64,000 bases of DNA from Paenibacillus sp. Soil787 (GTDB lineage Bacteria; Bacillota; Bacilli; Paenibacillales; NBRC-103111). Positions within the stretch are counted from its first letter, which is position 1. The number at the start of each line of letters is the position of its first letter. Below, in pieces: positions 1 through 9,312 of the stretch. The position numbers were made by a program, and so were the translations under genes. The notes below the pieces were generated by a model that saw nothing but the letters and a program-made list of their open reading frames with translations, was not told the origin of the DNA and did not search any database. The DNA is taken from assembly GCF_001429545.1 (NCBI RefSeq), contig NZ_LMSP01000046.1:117649-181648 (forward strand). The letters are read 5' to 3'.

Positions 1-37
1 TATCACCATTCCTTGATTTTACCAAATTTCACAAAAA

Positions 38-77
38 GATTGCAAATTAGATTTTATTTATAAATTTGCGTCTTTTT
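38..77 (+). terminator. candidate terminator of a gene upstream of the window
   Basis: GCAAATT (42-48) pairs with AATTTGC (63-69) across a 14-nt A/T-rich loop and is followed by TCTTTTTT. The stem is short and A/T-rich, so this is tentative; it would end a transcript entering from the left. Confidence 0.35.
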
Positions 78-220
78 TCGTTAACGCAAAAAAATCTGCG
101 CGTTTATGGAAAAAAATGTGGATTTGCGAAAGAAAATATTGCGCTGTTATCGTTGGCGTTTCTATATATGATAAGTATAGGTAATCTTCCAAAATTAAGA
201 AAATAAGGAGGGAATTCATA

Positions 221-391
221 ATGAAAAACGAGCAATTTGATGGCATGTTCGATTCTGTGTTAACGGATGTTGTGAAGCAAACGTACTGCAACTTAACCTT
301 GCCCTCCGCCGAACAAATTCAGCTTTCGATGAAGAAAATGATGGAAATCATCGAAGCCAATAATGGTTGGAATTCAACGAATGAAGGATAG
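221..391 (+). CDS. small protein of unknown function (56 aa)
   Basis: I do not recognise this protein. The reading frame starts at ATG 221, 8 nt after an excellent Shine-Dalgarno (AAGGAGGG, 205-212), and ends at TAG 389-391. A strong terminator at 442-481 closes it, so it is probably a monocistronic gene. The product is acidic at its start (MKNEQFDGMF) and ends in a Met/Lys-rich helix-like stretch (SMKKMMEIIE), with no signal peptide or membrane segment. Gene-like spacing and its own terminator support it; no function can be inferred. Confidence 0.6.
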   Translation: MKNEQFDGMFDSVLTDVVKQTYCNLTLPSAEQIQLSMKKMMEIIEANNGWNSTNEG

Positions 392-441
392 GAATAACTA
401 GAATTCGATAAGCGATAATTCGCTTGTATATACAACACACA

Positions 442-481
442 ACAGTCTATTTTCTCTGAAGAGGAAATAGGCTGTTTTTTT
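442..481 (+). terminator. intrinsic terminator
   Basis: A 15-bp stem (442-456 with 461-475, including G-U pairs) closes a TGAA tetraloop and runs into seven T. It separates the small gene at 221 from the sugar-responsive operon at 538. Confidence 0.85.
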
Positions 482-497
482 AATCGGCCATGTCCGT

Positions 498-520
498 TAT
501 ACTATTTGTAAACGTTATCA
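498..520 (+). promoter_or_regulatory. -10 box and catabolite-responsive (cre) site
   Basis: TATACT at 498-503 is a plausible -10 box with only a T-rich, poor -35. Immediately downstream, TGTAAACGTTATCA (507-520) matches all fixed positions of the recalled CcpA cre consensus TGWAANCGNTNWCA. A site over the likely transcription start would give CcpA repression of the binding protein-kinase-regulator operon. The consensus match is seen; CcpA control is inferred. Confidence 0.65.
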
Positions 521-537
521 TGAAATGAGGGGGATCA

Positions 538-1833
538 ATGAAGACTCGTTTGCTAGCTCTAGGCATGACTGTAACTCTGATGCTTACCGCTTGTCAACCC
601 CAAACAGTAACGGTCGTTCCTAAACAGCAGCTTCAGGAGCAGACGCTTTCGTGGATACATCACTTTGATGAGGAGGGTGCACGGAAATGGCTGGAGACGG
701 GGACACAGCTATTTACTAAACAGCATCCTTCTTATACGTTTACGCTGACGGGCGTAGACGGTGGCAATTATATGAGCTTGCTTCGCACGCGTGTGATTTC
801 GAATAACATGCCTGATATCTATATGCTGGATAATATGGAGTCCGCTCAGGATCTGATTCATAAAGGATATGCGATGGACTTAACGGGTCAACCCTTCTTA
901 TCGCAAATCGACGAGAGGTTTCTGAATGGTGTGAAGACAGCCGATGGGAAAATATGGGCGCTTCCGATTGACGTGAATGGGGCGGGAGTCATTTATAATA
1001 AAGTAGCTTTCGCCCAAGCAGGCATTCAAAGTCCGCCAAAAACATGGCCGCAATTCATAGCTGCATGCGAGGCGCTGCAGGAGGCAGGCATTATTCCTAT
1101 TGCAGCAGGCTACAAGGATAGCTGGACACTGACTTGGGACATTGCAGCGGATCTTCTGGCTAATCAGTATGCCGCTGGCCGCAACTGGATAGCGGATATA
1201 GAAGCAGGTCGAACTTCGTTCGCTGAGGATCAAATTCACTTCAAAGACATCTTGAAACGATATGGAGAACGCTTGAGTTATGTGAACATCAAGCCGTTCG
1301 AAACCGATTGGAACCAAGCCCAAGGGCTCCTTGCTGAGGGGAAAGCCGGCATGATTATTAATGGCACGTGGACGGTTGACGGTGTTAAATCCAAGAATCC
1401 TGCGAGTAATCTAGGACTGTTCGCTTTCCCTTATTCGAATAATCCCCAAGATGCCAAGTTTGGACTAAAATCAACAGGCGGGATTGTGATCAATCCTCAA
1501 TCACCTCATAAGGAAGCGGCGCTTCAAACACTAGAACTGTTTGCTTCGAAGGAAATGGGGACGATTTTTCAGACGAAAAAGAAGGCATTGTCTGTGATTA
1601 AAGGCTTGCCAAATGACTTTGATCCCACTTATGTGGAGCTGGATGAAACGTATATCCAAACAGGCAAAACGTATGACTGGTCGAGTTTGTCAACCGATTT
1701 CGTGAATCAGGATTTGGGAAAAGTGTTTGTCAACGCACTTACGAAATTTGTTCTTGATCGAAGCCATAATGTGGAGTTATGTATTCAGGAGCTGGATCAA
1801 GCATTCGATCGGATTCGCAAACCATCCAAATGA
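538..1833 (+). CDS. extracellular sugar-binding lipoprotein (ABC solute-binding family 1)
   Basis: The 431-residue product has a lipoprotein signal peptide ending in the lipobox LTAC (Cys19), so it should be anchored outside the membrane. The body has the layout of family 1 carbohydrate-binding proteins, with motifs such as PDIYMLDN near the start and GKAGMIINGTW in the second half. Start ATG 538 follows GAGGGGGA. The next genes, 18 nt away, are a sensor kinase and response regulator, and no permease genes follow. This protein may therefore present a sugar to the kinase instead of, or as well as, serving a transporter elsewhere. The preceding cre site suggests glucose repression. Ligand unknown. 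Confidence 0.85.
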   Translation: MKTRLLALGMTVTLMLTACQPQTVTVVPKQQLQEQTLSWIHHFDEEGARKWLETGTQLFTKQHPSYTFTLTGVDGGNYMSLLRTRVISNNMPDIYMLDNMESAQDLIHKGYAMDLTGQPFLSQIDERFLNGVKTADGKIWALPIDVNGAGVIYNKVAFAQAGIQSPPKTWPQFIAACEALQEAGIIPIAAGYKDSWTLTWDIAADLLANQYAAGRNWIADIEAGRTSFAEDQIHFKDILKRYGERLSYVNIKPFETDWNQAQGLLAEGKAGMIINGTWTVDGVKSKNPASNLGLFAFPYSNNPQDAKFGLKSTGGIVINPQSPHKEAALQTLELFASKEMGTIFQTKKKALSVIKGLPNDFDPTYVELDETYIQTGKTYDWSSLSTDFVNQDLGKVFVNALTKFVLDRSHNVELCIQELDQAFDRIRKPSK

Positions 1834-1851
1834 CAGCAAGGAGCTCTGCGT

Positions 1852-3687
1852 ATGACAGCCACCTCTTGGAACTTAAATCGGGTCAAGGACTTTCGCATCC
1901 GAACGAAAATATTTCTATCTAATATGATTATTATATTGTTCATTTCATCCGCGATTGGCGGAGTTGCCATCTATGCCTCTACGAAATTCATTGAATCGAA
2001 TACAAGAGACCTCTCGATGCAGGTCATTCATCAAGTTTCCGACAATATTGAAATTAGGGCGAAGGAAGCATTTACTTCTTCCGTTTACGTTCTTAGTGAC
2101 AGTAATATTCGGCAAATTGCTGCTGAGCAGGGCGAACAAGTTACTGGTGACAACTACCCGGCTTTCCGCAGCCGTATGGAGTTTTTACTTGCCCAGTACG
2201 GGAATGGAAACCCTTATATGAATGCCATTATGATTCAAACCCAAAAGGGACAGGTGTACTGGTGGGAAAATAAAAAAGGCTTGGATCATTCACTAAATCA
2301 TGAAGAAGTAACCGTGATGACGAATAATGCTTCTGATTATTTGAAAAATCATGAGCAAAGCATCAGCTGGTCGCCTTCTCTGAGAAAGCAAAAAGAAGTG
2401 TTCCTTATCAGAGATTTCGTTGATTTGAGTCAAGTAGATCGTAGTCTTGGCACGATTGTAATCAGTATCGATTCAGATTATTTCTTATCCCTGGGGAGCA
2501 ATAGCTCAATCATTAAGCAAAATAATGTTGCGATTCTCAATCCTTTAAACGAACTGCTGGCGGGTGGCGGAACCCCTGACATGGACAATCTCATCTCAAG
2601 AAGCTTAAGTTATACGTTCAAGGAGAATGATGCCTCTATGGCCATTGTCGATAATGCGGGTGAAGGGGATCATTTATTCGTCCAAGAACGAACATCAACG
2701 CTGGGCTGGCGGGTGCTTTGTTTTATTCCGATGTCTGATCTCTTGTCCAATACACGCGTGTTAGTTTTTGTGATTGCTTTCGTTTCGCTGCTTGCCGTTC
2801 TAATATCTACCGGCATTGCTGTACTGCTTTCGAATTCTACGACGCGAAATATCAAAATCTTGGAGCAAACGATGCGCCGAGTCGAAGATGGCAATTTCGA
2901 TGTTCGCATTATTCCGCTTGGGCGAGATGAGATTGGGAGTTTGTCTATACGGTTTAATTTTATGCTGTCTCGGATTAACGATTTAATAAACACAGTGTAT
3001 AAAGAGCAAATTGCCAAACAACAGGCTGAATTTACCGTCCTCATGAGTCAGATTAATCCTCATTTCCTTTATAACACGCTAGGTACTGTGAAATGGTACG
3101 CTCGCATGAACCATCAAGCCGAGATTGAGCGAATGGTCACTTCAGTTATTGAATTATTGAAATCCTCGGTACGACGTGTTGGGGAATTTCACAGCTTGGA
3201 GCAAGAAATTAACCAATTAAAAAACTATATATATATTCAAAAAATTGGTTATGGCGATGCCTTTCGCATGGACTATGAAGTGGATGAATGGTTGATGGAT
3301 TGCGAGGTGCCGTATTTCATTCTACAGCCGCTTGTCGAAAATGCGATTCTTCACGGCATTGAAATGTCCAAGGGGAATGGACGTATTGTACTTTCTGCAC
3401 GCATAGAAGAAAAGCAGCTCGTGCTCATTGTCGAAGATAATGGAATAGGTATGGAAGCTGAAGAAGCGTTTAATCTATTGAACACAGCAACACGTAAAGA
3501 ATCGGTTCCGGGAGTGACGAGTATCGGTATTCACAATGTGAATGAACGCATTCAGCTGTATTATGGGGAGAAATATGGCCTTAGCTACGAAAGTGCACCC
3601 GGATTTGGTACGAAAGCTATAGTTCGAATTCCGCATAGAACGTACCGTCAAAGGAGGAATGAGCATGTTGAACGCCATGATCGTTGA
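1852..3687 (+). CDS. sensor histidine kinase, YesM family
   Basis: A 611-residue membrane kinase. Order seen: short cytoplasmic start, transmembrane helix about 22-43, a large extracellular region about 45-300, second helix about 303-326, HAMP linker, the His_kinase motif NPHFLYNTL with phospho-acceptor His404, then an ATPase domain with the N box (LVENAILHG, about 494) and DNGIGM (about 529). This is the standard YesM/LytS-like arrangement that senses extracellular carbohydrate and phosphorylates an AraC-type regulator. It lies 18 nt after the binding-protein gene and its end overlaps the next gene, so all three are co-expressed. The signal is unknown; the upstream lipoprotein is a natural candidate partner. 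Confidence 0.92.
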   Translation: MTATSWNLNRVKDFRIRTKIFLSNMIIILFISSAIGGVAIYASTKFIESNTRDLSMQVIHQVSDNIEIRAKEAFTSSVYVLSDSNIRQIAAEQGEQVTGDNYPAFRSRMEFLLAQYGNGNPYMNAIMIQTQKGQVYWWENKKGLDHSLNHEEVTVMTNNASDYLKNHEQSISWSPSLRKQKEVFLIRDFVDLSQVDRSLGTIVISIDSDYFLSLGSNSSIIKQNNVAILNPLNELLAGGGTPDMDNLISRSLSYTFKENDASMAIVDNAGEGDHLFVQERTSTLGWRVLCFIPMSDLLSNTRVLVFVIAFVSLLAVLISTGIAVLLSNSTTRNIKILEQTMRRVEDGNFDVRIIPLGRDEIGSLSIRFNFMLSRINDLINTVYKEQIAKQQAEFTVLMSQINPHFLYNTLGTVKWYARMNHQAEIERMVTSVIELLKSSVRRVGEFHSLEQEINQLKNYIYIQKIGYGDAFRMDYEVDEWLMDCEVPYFILQPLVENAILHGIEMSKGNGRIVLSARIEEKQLVLIVEDNGIGMEAEEAFNLLNTATRKESVPGVTSIGIHNVNERIQLYYGEKYGLSYESAPGFGTKAIVRIPHRTYRQRRNEHVERHDR

Positions 3688-5203
3688 AGATAATGCGATA
3701 TATCGATATGCGATTAAAACGATCATTCGTTGGGAAGATTATGGTTTCCAAATTGTATGCGAAGCACTCAATGGCGTGCATGCCCTTGATCTTTTGCAGC
3801 AACAGCAGGTGGATCTCATTGTGACGGACATTTCGATGCCCGAAATGAACGGCATTGATCTGATCCAGCAGGTAAAGCAGATGGATGAATCCATTAAAAT
3901 TGTGGCACTCAGCTCCTTCGATGATTTCCGGTTCGTGAAGGAAGCCCTCAAACTCGGGGCAGAGGATTATTTGTTAAAGCATGACCTCGAACCTAAAGCG
4001 TTGCAGCAGCTATTACAACAAATGAACGGCAAGATTATGGAAGATCATAAGCGAAGAAAACAAGCGAGTATTCGTGATGCCAGCTTTCAAGAGGTGCGAT
4101 CTCTATTGGGCCGAAAGCTTCTCTTAGGCGAGTTGAAGCGAGCAGAGGACATCGAAGAACAAGCGAACGCCGTTCATTTTCCTATTCACGGCGGTCCTAC
4201 AGCAGTTGTCGTGATCAATGCTAACTTTAAAGTCCTTACGGATGATTCTAAGGAAGATCAGTCAGCGGACTCCAACATGGTTATACCGATTTCGGAGCAG
4301 AGAACTGCAGTTATTATCTATTTTCCGAATGAGAAGAGTGAACACAAATGTTTAGAAGAGACACGCAGACAAGCATCGCAGCTATACACCCGGATGAAAA
4401 AAGTAAGCTCTGTAACAATGGGAATTAGCTCGATCGGCTATGGATTGAAGGATTGGGCCGTACTTTATAAGCAAGCTGAAACAGCCTTAGATCAATATGT
4501 TTATGAAGGAGCGGGTCAACTCTATGCCTATCCGTCCCTTCAGATCAATGACAAGGTTGAAACGCTGCCTGGAATCACGATTCAGCCTCTAGTTGCAGCG
4601 ATGAAAAGCGGTTTATTCACTGATATTGAAAAGCAAACTGAGCTTTTGTTTCAAGGCCTCATTCAAAGGAAGCCGCCTATTTCCGAGCTCCGCAGCCTGC
4701 TGACAGAATTAATGATACAACTGAAAACACTGGCTATGGAGAGGCACGGGTTCTCAGCTCAGTTTGAACATGAGTATAAAAAGGTTAGTCAAGCGACAGA
4801 AGTCCTTCTGCCTCTGCAGCAAGTGAAGCCGTTATTTCTAAATTTGAATAAGCAAATCGCTGGGAATAAGGCTGAGCACACGTTGATGCGGAAGGAAATC
4901 CAAGGAGCAATCGCCTATATGGAAGAGCACTACGCCGAAGACATTACGGTGGCAAATCTGGCAGATGTTCTCCATTTGAGCGCGAATTACTTTTCCAATC
5001 TATTTAAAAGCGAGACGGGGATGCGGATCGTCGAATATATGAATCGATACCGGATTCAGAAAGCGAAACAGCTGCTTCAAGACCCTGCATGGAAAGTATA
5101 TGAAGTTGCTGAGAAAACAGGGTTTCAAGAAACTTCCTACTTTTGCAAGGTATTTAAAGAGCTGGAAGGGAAAACGGTCAAGGAATTTAGGCGCAATGGC
5201 TAA
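3665..5203 (+). CDS. response regulator, YesN family (REC plus AraC HTH)
   Basis: The 512-residue protein has an N-terminal receiver domain (acidic E8/D9, phospho-acceptor Asp55 in VTDISMPEMNG) and, after a long linker, a C-terminal AraC double helix-turn-helix over the last ~100 residues. The start at ATG 3665 is preferred because AAGGAGG (3651-3657) is 7 nt upstream; the ATG at 3659 is only 1 nt from it. It overlaps the kinase gene by 23 nt, implying translational coupling. The receiver ends LLKHD instead of the usual LLKP, a minor oddity. Likely targets are the glycosidase and transporter genes starting at 5479. Confidence 0.92.
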   Translation: MLNAMIVEDNAIYRYAIKTIIRWEDYGFQIVCEALNGVHALDLLQQQQVDLIVTDISMPEMNGIDLIQQVKQMDESIKIVALSSFDDFRFVKEALKLGAEDYLLKHDLEPKALQQLLQQMNGKIMEDHKRRKQASIRDASFQEVRSLLGRKLLLGELKRAEDIEEQANAVHFPIHGGPTAVVVINANFKVLTDDSKEDQSADSNMVIPISEQRTAVIIYFPNEKSEHKCLEETRRQASQLYTRMKKVSSVTMGISSIGYGLKDWAVLYKQAETALDQYVYEGAGQLYAYPSLQINDKVETLPGITIQPLVAAMKSGLFTDIEKQTELLFQGLIQRKPPISELRSLLTELMIQLKTLAMERHGFSAQFEHEYKKVSQATEVLLPLQQVKPLFLNLNKQIAGNKAEHTLMRKEIQGAIAYMEEHYAEDITVANLADVLHLSANYFSNLFKSETGMRIVEYMNRYRIQKAKQLLQDPAWKVYEVAEKTGFQETSYFCKVFKELEGKTVKEFRRNG

Positions 5204-5272
5204 TTATTCAAGATGAATGATTGCAAATTCTGTGAATTATATAAAAAATCAGTATTAAATAGAATGCAAGCG

Positions 5273-5310
5273 GCTGCGAATTTGGATAAAATTCGCAGCT
5301 TTTTTTATTT
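5273..5310 (+). terminator. intrinsic terminator of the kinase/regulator operon
   Basis: GCTGCGAATTT (5273-5283) and AAATTCGCAGC (5289-5299) form a perfect 11-bp stem with loop GGATA, followed by seven T. Confidence 0.9.
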
Positions 5311-5363
5311 TGCGTAAGGCTGTATCTTCGTAGTTTTGTTATATAACTTGATGTTTCTTTCAA

Positions 5364-5391
5364 TGTAAGCGCTTTTAAAAAAACTTATACT
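5364..5391 (+). promoter_or_regulatory. cre-like site and -10 box upstream of the GH35 operon
   Basis: TGTAAGCGCTTTTA (5364-5377) matches the cre consensus at all but one fixed position and overlaps the expected -35 region; TATACT (5386-5391) is a good -10 box. No good -35 hexamer is present, as expected for a promoter needing an activator such as the AraC-type regulator encoded upstream. Repression by CcpA plus activation by the regulator is inferred. Confidence 0.55.
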
Positions 5392-5478
5392 AACTTCATA
5401 AAGAGCAGCAAGCTAAACATCCTTAGCGGATGAAACGGGTTTCATAAATAAATGAGAGTAGACCAAGGGGGTTAGCCA

Positions 5479-8271
5479 TTGTATTTATCAAAAAGTGAAG
5501 AAGCAGTGATTCAGTTATCGTCAGAAGCACTGAGGATAAATGGAAAATCAGAAATTATACTTTGTGCCTCCTTATTTTATTTTCGATTACCACGCGGTTT
5601 ATGGAAAGAGAGACTAAATAAAGTTAAAGCCTTTGGATATAACGCGATTGATGTTTACTTTCCTTGGAATCATCATGAGTCCGTGGAAGGAACTTGGGAT
5701 TTTACTGGAGAGAAGGATGTGGCCCAGTTTCTGCAGGATGCTGCAGATGCAGGTCTGTGGGTGATTGCCCGACCAGGGCCGTACATTTGCTCCGAATGGG
5801 ATGGGGGAGCGCTCCCTGCTTATCTATTCGTGAAAGAAAATCTTCGCTTAAGGGATAACGATCCTGCCTTCTTGCGGCATGTGGCCAGGTGGTATGAACA
5901 GATTCTTCCCATTCTGAAGAAATATGAAACGGATCAAGGTGGCACCATCATTGCTGTCCAATTAGACAATGAGCTTGATTTCTATCCTTGTTCGGATCCC
6001 AAAGGGTACATCTCAGCATTAAGAGACTTAGCTTTACAGCATGGGATTACCGTCCCGCTCATTGCTTGCGCTGGACAAGGCGGCTTATATGAGGCTTCAG
6101 GTTTTGCTGAAGGCGTGGTGCCTACATGCAACTTCTATCCAAATGATCAAGACCCTGAATTCGAAGAAAAGGTGCTCTTCTACAGAGAGGAGTTGGCTCG
6201 TAGGGGGCTGCCCTTACTCGTCACGGAGACGAATCGCTCGCATTTCCTGCTTCGCAGATTGTTATCGGCAGGAGCGAAGCTGCTTGGTCCCTACTTGCAG
6301 GCTTCTGGGACGAATTTTGGCTTTACCAATGCAGCTAACAATTGGGGAAATCCACTTTCTTTTCTTACCTCGGACTATGATTTCGGTGGGATGATATCAC
6401 CTGAAGGACACATTCGAGAGGAAGCTTATGAAGGAAGATTGCTGCATCGAGTGATTCAAACGTATGGCGCTTCCTTGGCGGAAGCGAAGCCTGAGTTCAC
6501 GAGCAGTGCCTCATCCCCTTATCGGTTAGCGTTAAAGCAAGGCGGAGAGCTGCTCTTCCTATGTCATGTGAACGAGCAAGATGAAGACGCTTACTTTCAT
6601 GTTGCAGAAGAAGTCATACCCCGTTATACCACTCTTGTCGCAAGAGCAAGCCGCTGTCCGATTCTTCCCGTGCAGGTGCCTTTGCAGACATGGGGGATCG
6701 CTGAAGGGACACTGGCCTACGCAACTGCAGAATTGCTGCTGGTGAAGCAGCATGAGCAGCGCACGCTGTTCGTGTTTCATACGGAGGGTGAAGGCGAAAT
6801 CCGTCTCTGCTTTAACACGGAAGTGCAGATTGAGGCTGGCACGATGACGGTTCACGCTGCCGAAGCCGGAGATCAGGTTACGGTATCCTTTCAATCTGGC
6901 GAGCAAGAGAGTTCTGCTTGTATTCGCTTACTAAGCGGTCACGTTATCGAATTGATAGGGATGAGTCGTTCACGTGCTTTGCTTTTAGAAAATATGGATG
7001 ATAAAGGCGATCTGCATGTTGGCGAAGAGGTAGAACGAGTCTCGGAAAGCCGCGAAGTTGAACTGGGCTGGTCACAAAGCTTAGTGAATTCCTTGGATTC
7101 ACTTGCGGATGAAAGCTTATCGATCGGTGATACCGCCGATTATCTGGAGAAGCATGGTGTTTACCGAGGTTTCGCCTGGTACACCTCGCAATTATCGCTA
7201 CCGCTGGAGAACAGCTGTTTAGGCATTATCGTTCAGCAGGCAAGTGATGTCGTTTCCGTCTATACCGGTGAAACGTACCTGGGTACAGCAGCACCAGGTG
7301 GAGGAAGTCACTTCCTTCCGATTCCATCCGGCTCGCGCGTAGAGCCAAATGTGGTTGCTCGTGTCGAGATTTGGGGACATACCAATTTCCACGATACGAA
7401 TTTGCCAGGACTGCACTTAAATGCTCTGAAAGGGCTAACGGGCATAGTTGGAGTAACGTCGGTTAGGGAAATAAACCAGAACTGGCGATTCAAGCGTATG
7501 TCAAACGGAGATGATAAGGACGAATACGCAGCAACAGATTATGACGATCAACAATGGCCGATTGTAAGCGTTGGAGGGTGGCTCTCCGCCGAACAGCCCG
7601 CCCATCAATGCTACCGCAAACAAGTAAAGCTGGCGAAAGAAGCGGATACATGGATTCTTCACACGCCTGGAAATTTCTCGCACGCCTATGCTTACGTGAA
7701 CGGGCACGCACTCGGACAATTGAATCCGCTCAATCCTTATCTCGATCTTACGCCTTATATAAAGGCAGGAGATACAGCAACGTTAACGCTATTTCTGGAT
7801 AAAACATATGGTTCCCTAAGCGGCAATATAAGTCTCTTCGAAGGAACCGCCGCCAAACAGTGGGCATTATCCTCTTGTCAGGAGAATGGCTTACTGCAGC
7901 ATGCCAAAGCATCAAGCGTCGGGTCACTTCCCGTAGAAGGAGCGGTCTCCTTAATACCGGGTACCCTGTCATGGCTGTACGGTGACCTTCGTGATGATAA
8001 CCAAGGATTAGGCTGGAGGGTTTATGTCAAAGGAAGCAACATGAAGTTGACCGTGTTCTTCAACGGACACCTCGTTGGCCGCTTGTGGACGCAAGGCGGT
8101 GCCAACAGACCGGTATTCCGTGGCGGCAGCGATGAATCCTTTTATTTACCGGGACCGTGGTTTCAGAGTGGTGGTTCGGGCAATGAAATAGCCATCTTAC
8201 TGGAGGCGGTATCGGCCGCTGAAGATGCCTTGTTAGAGCCTCTTCGCTTCGTACCCGTAGCCGCAGTTTAA
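5479..8271 (+). CDS. beta-galactosidase-like glycosidase, GH35 family
   Basis: A 930-residue protein with the GH35 TIM-barrel signature in its first third: RPGPYICSEWD near residue 105, the acid/base region QLDNE (Glu165) and the nucleophile region VTETN (Glu250). The long C-terminal part looks like the beta-sandwich, sugar-binding-type domains of large bacterial GH35 enzymes. No signal peptide is seen, so it should act on imported oligosaccharides. The start is TTG 5479 after AAGGGGG (5465-5471). The acid/base motif is QLDNEL instead of the commoner QVENEYG, so substrate range may differ. It heads an operon with two permeases and a binding lipoprotein. Confidence 0.85.
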   Translation: MYLSKSEEAVIQLSSEALRINGKSEIILCASLFYFRLPRGLWKERLNKVKAFGYNAIDVYFPWNHHESVEGTWDFTGEKDVAQFLQDAADAGLWVIARPGPYICSEWDGGALPAYLFVKENLRLRDNDPAFLRHVARWYEQILPILKKYETDQGGTIIAVQLDNELDFYPCSDPKGYISALRDLALQHGITVPLIACAGQGGLYEASGFAEGVVPTCNFYPNDQDPEFEEKVLFYREELARRGLPLLVTETNRSHFLLRRLLSAGAKLLGPYLQASGTNFGFTNAANNWGNPLSFLTSDYDFGGMISPEGHIREEAYEGRLLHRVIQTYGASLAEAKPEFTSSASSPYRLALKQGGELLFLCHVNEQDEDAYFHVAEEVIPRYTTLVARASRCPILPVQVPLQTWGIAEGTLAYATAELLLVKQHEQRTLFVFHTEGEGEIRLCFNTEVQIEAGTMTVHAAEAGDQVTVSFQSGEQESSACIRLLSGHVIELIGMSRSRALLLENMDDKGDLHVGEEVERVSESREVELGWSQSLVNSLDSLADESLSIGDTADYLEKHGVYRGFAWYTSQLSLPLENSCLGIIVQQASDVVSVYTGETYLGTAAPGGGSHFLPIPSGSRVEPNVVARVEIWGHTNFHDTNLPGLHLNALKGLTGIVGVTSVREINQNWRFKRMSNGDDKDEYAATDYDDQQWPIVSVGGWLSAEQPAHQCYRKQVKLAKEADTWILHTPGNFSHAYAYVNGHALGQLNPLNPYLDLTPYIKAGDTATLTLFLDKTYGSLSGNISLFEGTAAKQWALSSCQENGLLQHAKASSVGSLPVEGAVSLIPGTLSWLYGDLRDDNQGLGWRVYVKGSNMKLTVFFNGHLVGRLWTQGGANRPVFRGGSDESFYLPGPWFQSGGSGNEIAILLEAVSAAEDALLEPLRFVPVAAV

Positions 8272-8288
8272 TTTGGAAGGAGAGTACC

Positions 8289-9263
8289 ATGAAAGCTGCC
8301 ATCTCAGCAAGCTCATTAGAAGGGGCGCCTATTGCTGTCAAAAAGCGAGCAACCCCACTGCGCAGATTTTGGACGTATCGAACGTTAGTCCTTATGTGTG
8401 TTCCTGCGATTTTATTTTTCTTAGTCATGTCTTACCTTCCAATGCCAGGGCTTTATCTCGCATTCATTAATTATAACTATACAGCGGGGATCTTCGGCAG
8501 TGAGTTCGTTGGATTTGACAACTTCAAATTTCTAGTCACCTCCGGGGCGCTTTGGAAATTAACGTTTAATACGATTGCTTACAATTTAGCTTTTATCATA
8601 TTTGGAAATATCTTGCAAATTGGTATTGCCATTTTGCTGAATGAGCTTCGTAAAAAGTGGTTTAAGAAGCTCTCACAATCCCTGATGTTCCTGCCATTTT
8701 TCATCTCCTTTGTGCTTGTTGGCCTTATTGCTTATAACATTCTCAGTTATGACTTTGGACTGCTCAATGGCATTCTCAAATCGATCGGTTGGGAGCCGCT
8801 TAAGACATACTCGAATCCAACGATTTGGCCATTTATCATCGTCATTACGTTTCTTTGGCAGTCGACAGGGTACGGCTCCATCGTCTATTTCGCTGCGATA
8901 ATGGGATTGGACTCAGAGATCGTAGAAGCCGCAGAAATTGATGGGGCGAATGCCCTGCAGCGAATTCGCTATATCGTGCTTCCTTGGCTAAAGCCGACGT
9001 TCATTATTTTGCTGCTTTTTTCATTAGGCGGTATTCTCCGAGGGAACTTTGGATTGTTCTATAACTTGGTCGGAGCCAACAATACAGCCCTTTTTGATGC
9101 GACAGATATTATTGAAACGTTCGTGTTCCGCTCTTTGATGAACAACTTTAACTTTTCTTTAGGAAGCGCTGTCAGTCTTTATCAATCCGTGTTTGGCTTC
9201 TTTATTGTCATCACAGCCAACTGGCTGGTTAAGAAAGTATCGCCTGAGAACACGCTGTTCTAA
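8289..9263 (+). CDS. carbohydrate ABC transporter permease (LplB-like)
   Basis: A 324-residue inner-membrane permease with about six hydrophobic helices and the EAA loop (EAAEIDGANALQRIRYIVLP starts near residue 214) that contacts the ATPase. The long cytoplasmic N-terminus and overall pattern resemble LplB/YteP-type permeases of oligosaccharide uptake systems. Start ATG 8289 follows GGAAGGAGA. The ATPase subunit is not encoded nearby; a shared MsmK-type ATPase elsewhere is usual for this class. Lies 17 nt after the GH35 gene and pairs with the permease at 9313. Confidence 0.9.
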   Translation: MKAAISASSLEGAPIAVKKRATPLRRFWTYRTLVLMCVPAILFFLVMSYLPMPGLYLAFINYNYTAGIFGSEFVGFDNFKFLVTSGALWKLTFNTIAYNLAFIIFGNILQIGIAILLNELRKKWFKKLSQSLMFLPFFISFVLVGLIAYNILSYDFGLLNGILKSIGWEPLKTYSNPTIWPFIIVITFLWQSTGYGSIVYFAAIMGLDSEIVEAAEIDGANALQRIRYIVLPWLKPTFIILLLFSLGGILRGNFGLFYNLVGANNTALFDATDIIETFVFRSLMNNFNFSLGSAVSLYQSVFGFFIVITANWLVKKVSPENTLF

Positions 9264-9312
9264 TTCAGCATGCAAGTGTTCGTCACTTAAGATCGGTTAG
9301 GAGGGACATCCA

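Noticed and set aside
58..291. Minus-strand open frame at the left edge
   Set aside because: It overlaps the well-supported small gene at 221 on the other strand and a likely terminator, and its composition is typical of A/T-rich noncoding DNA.
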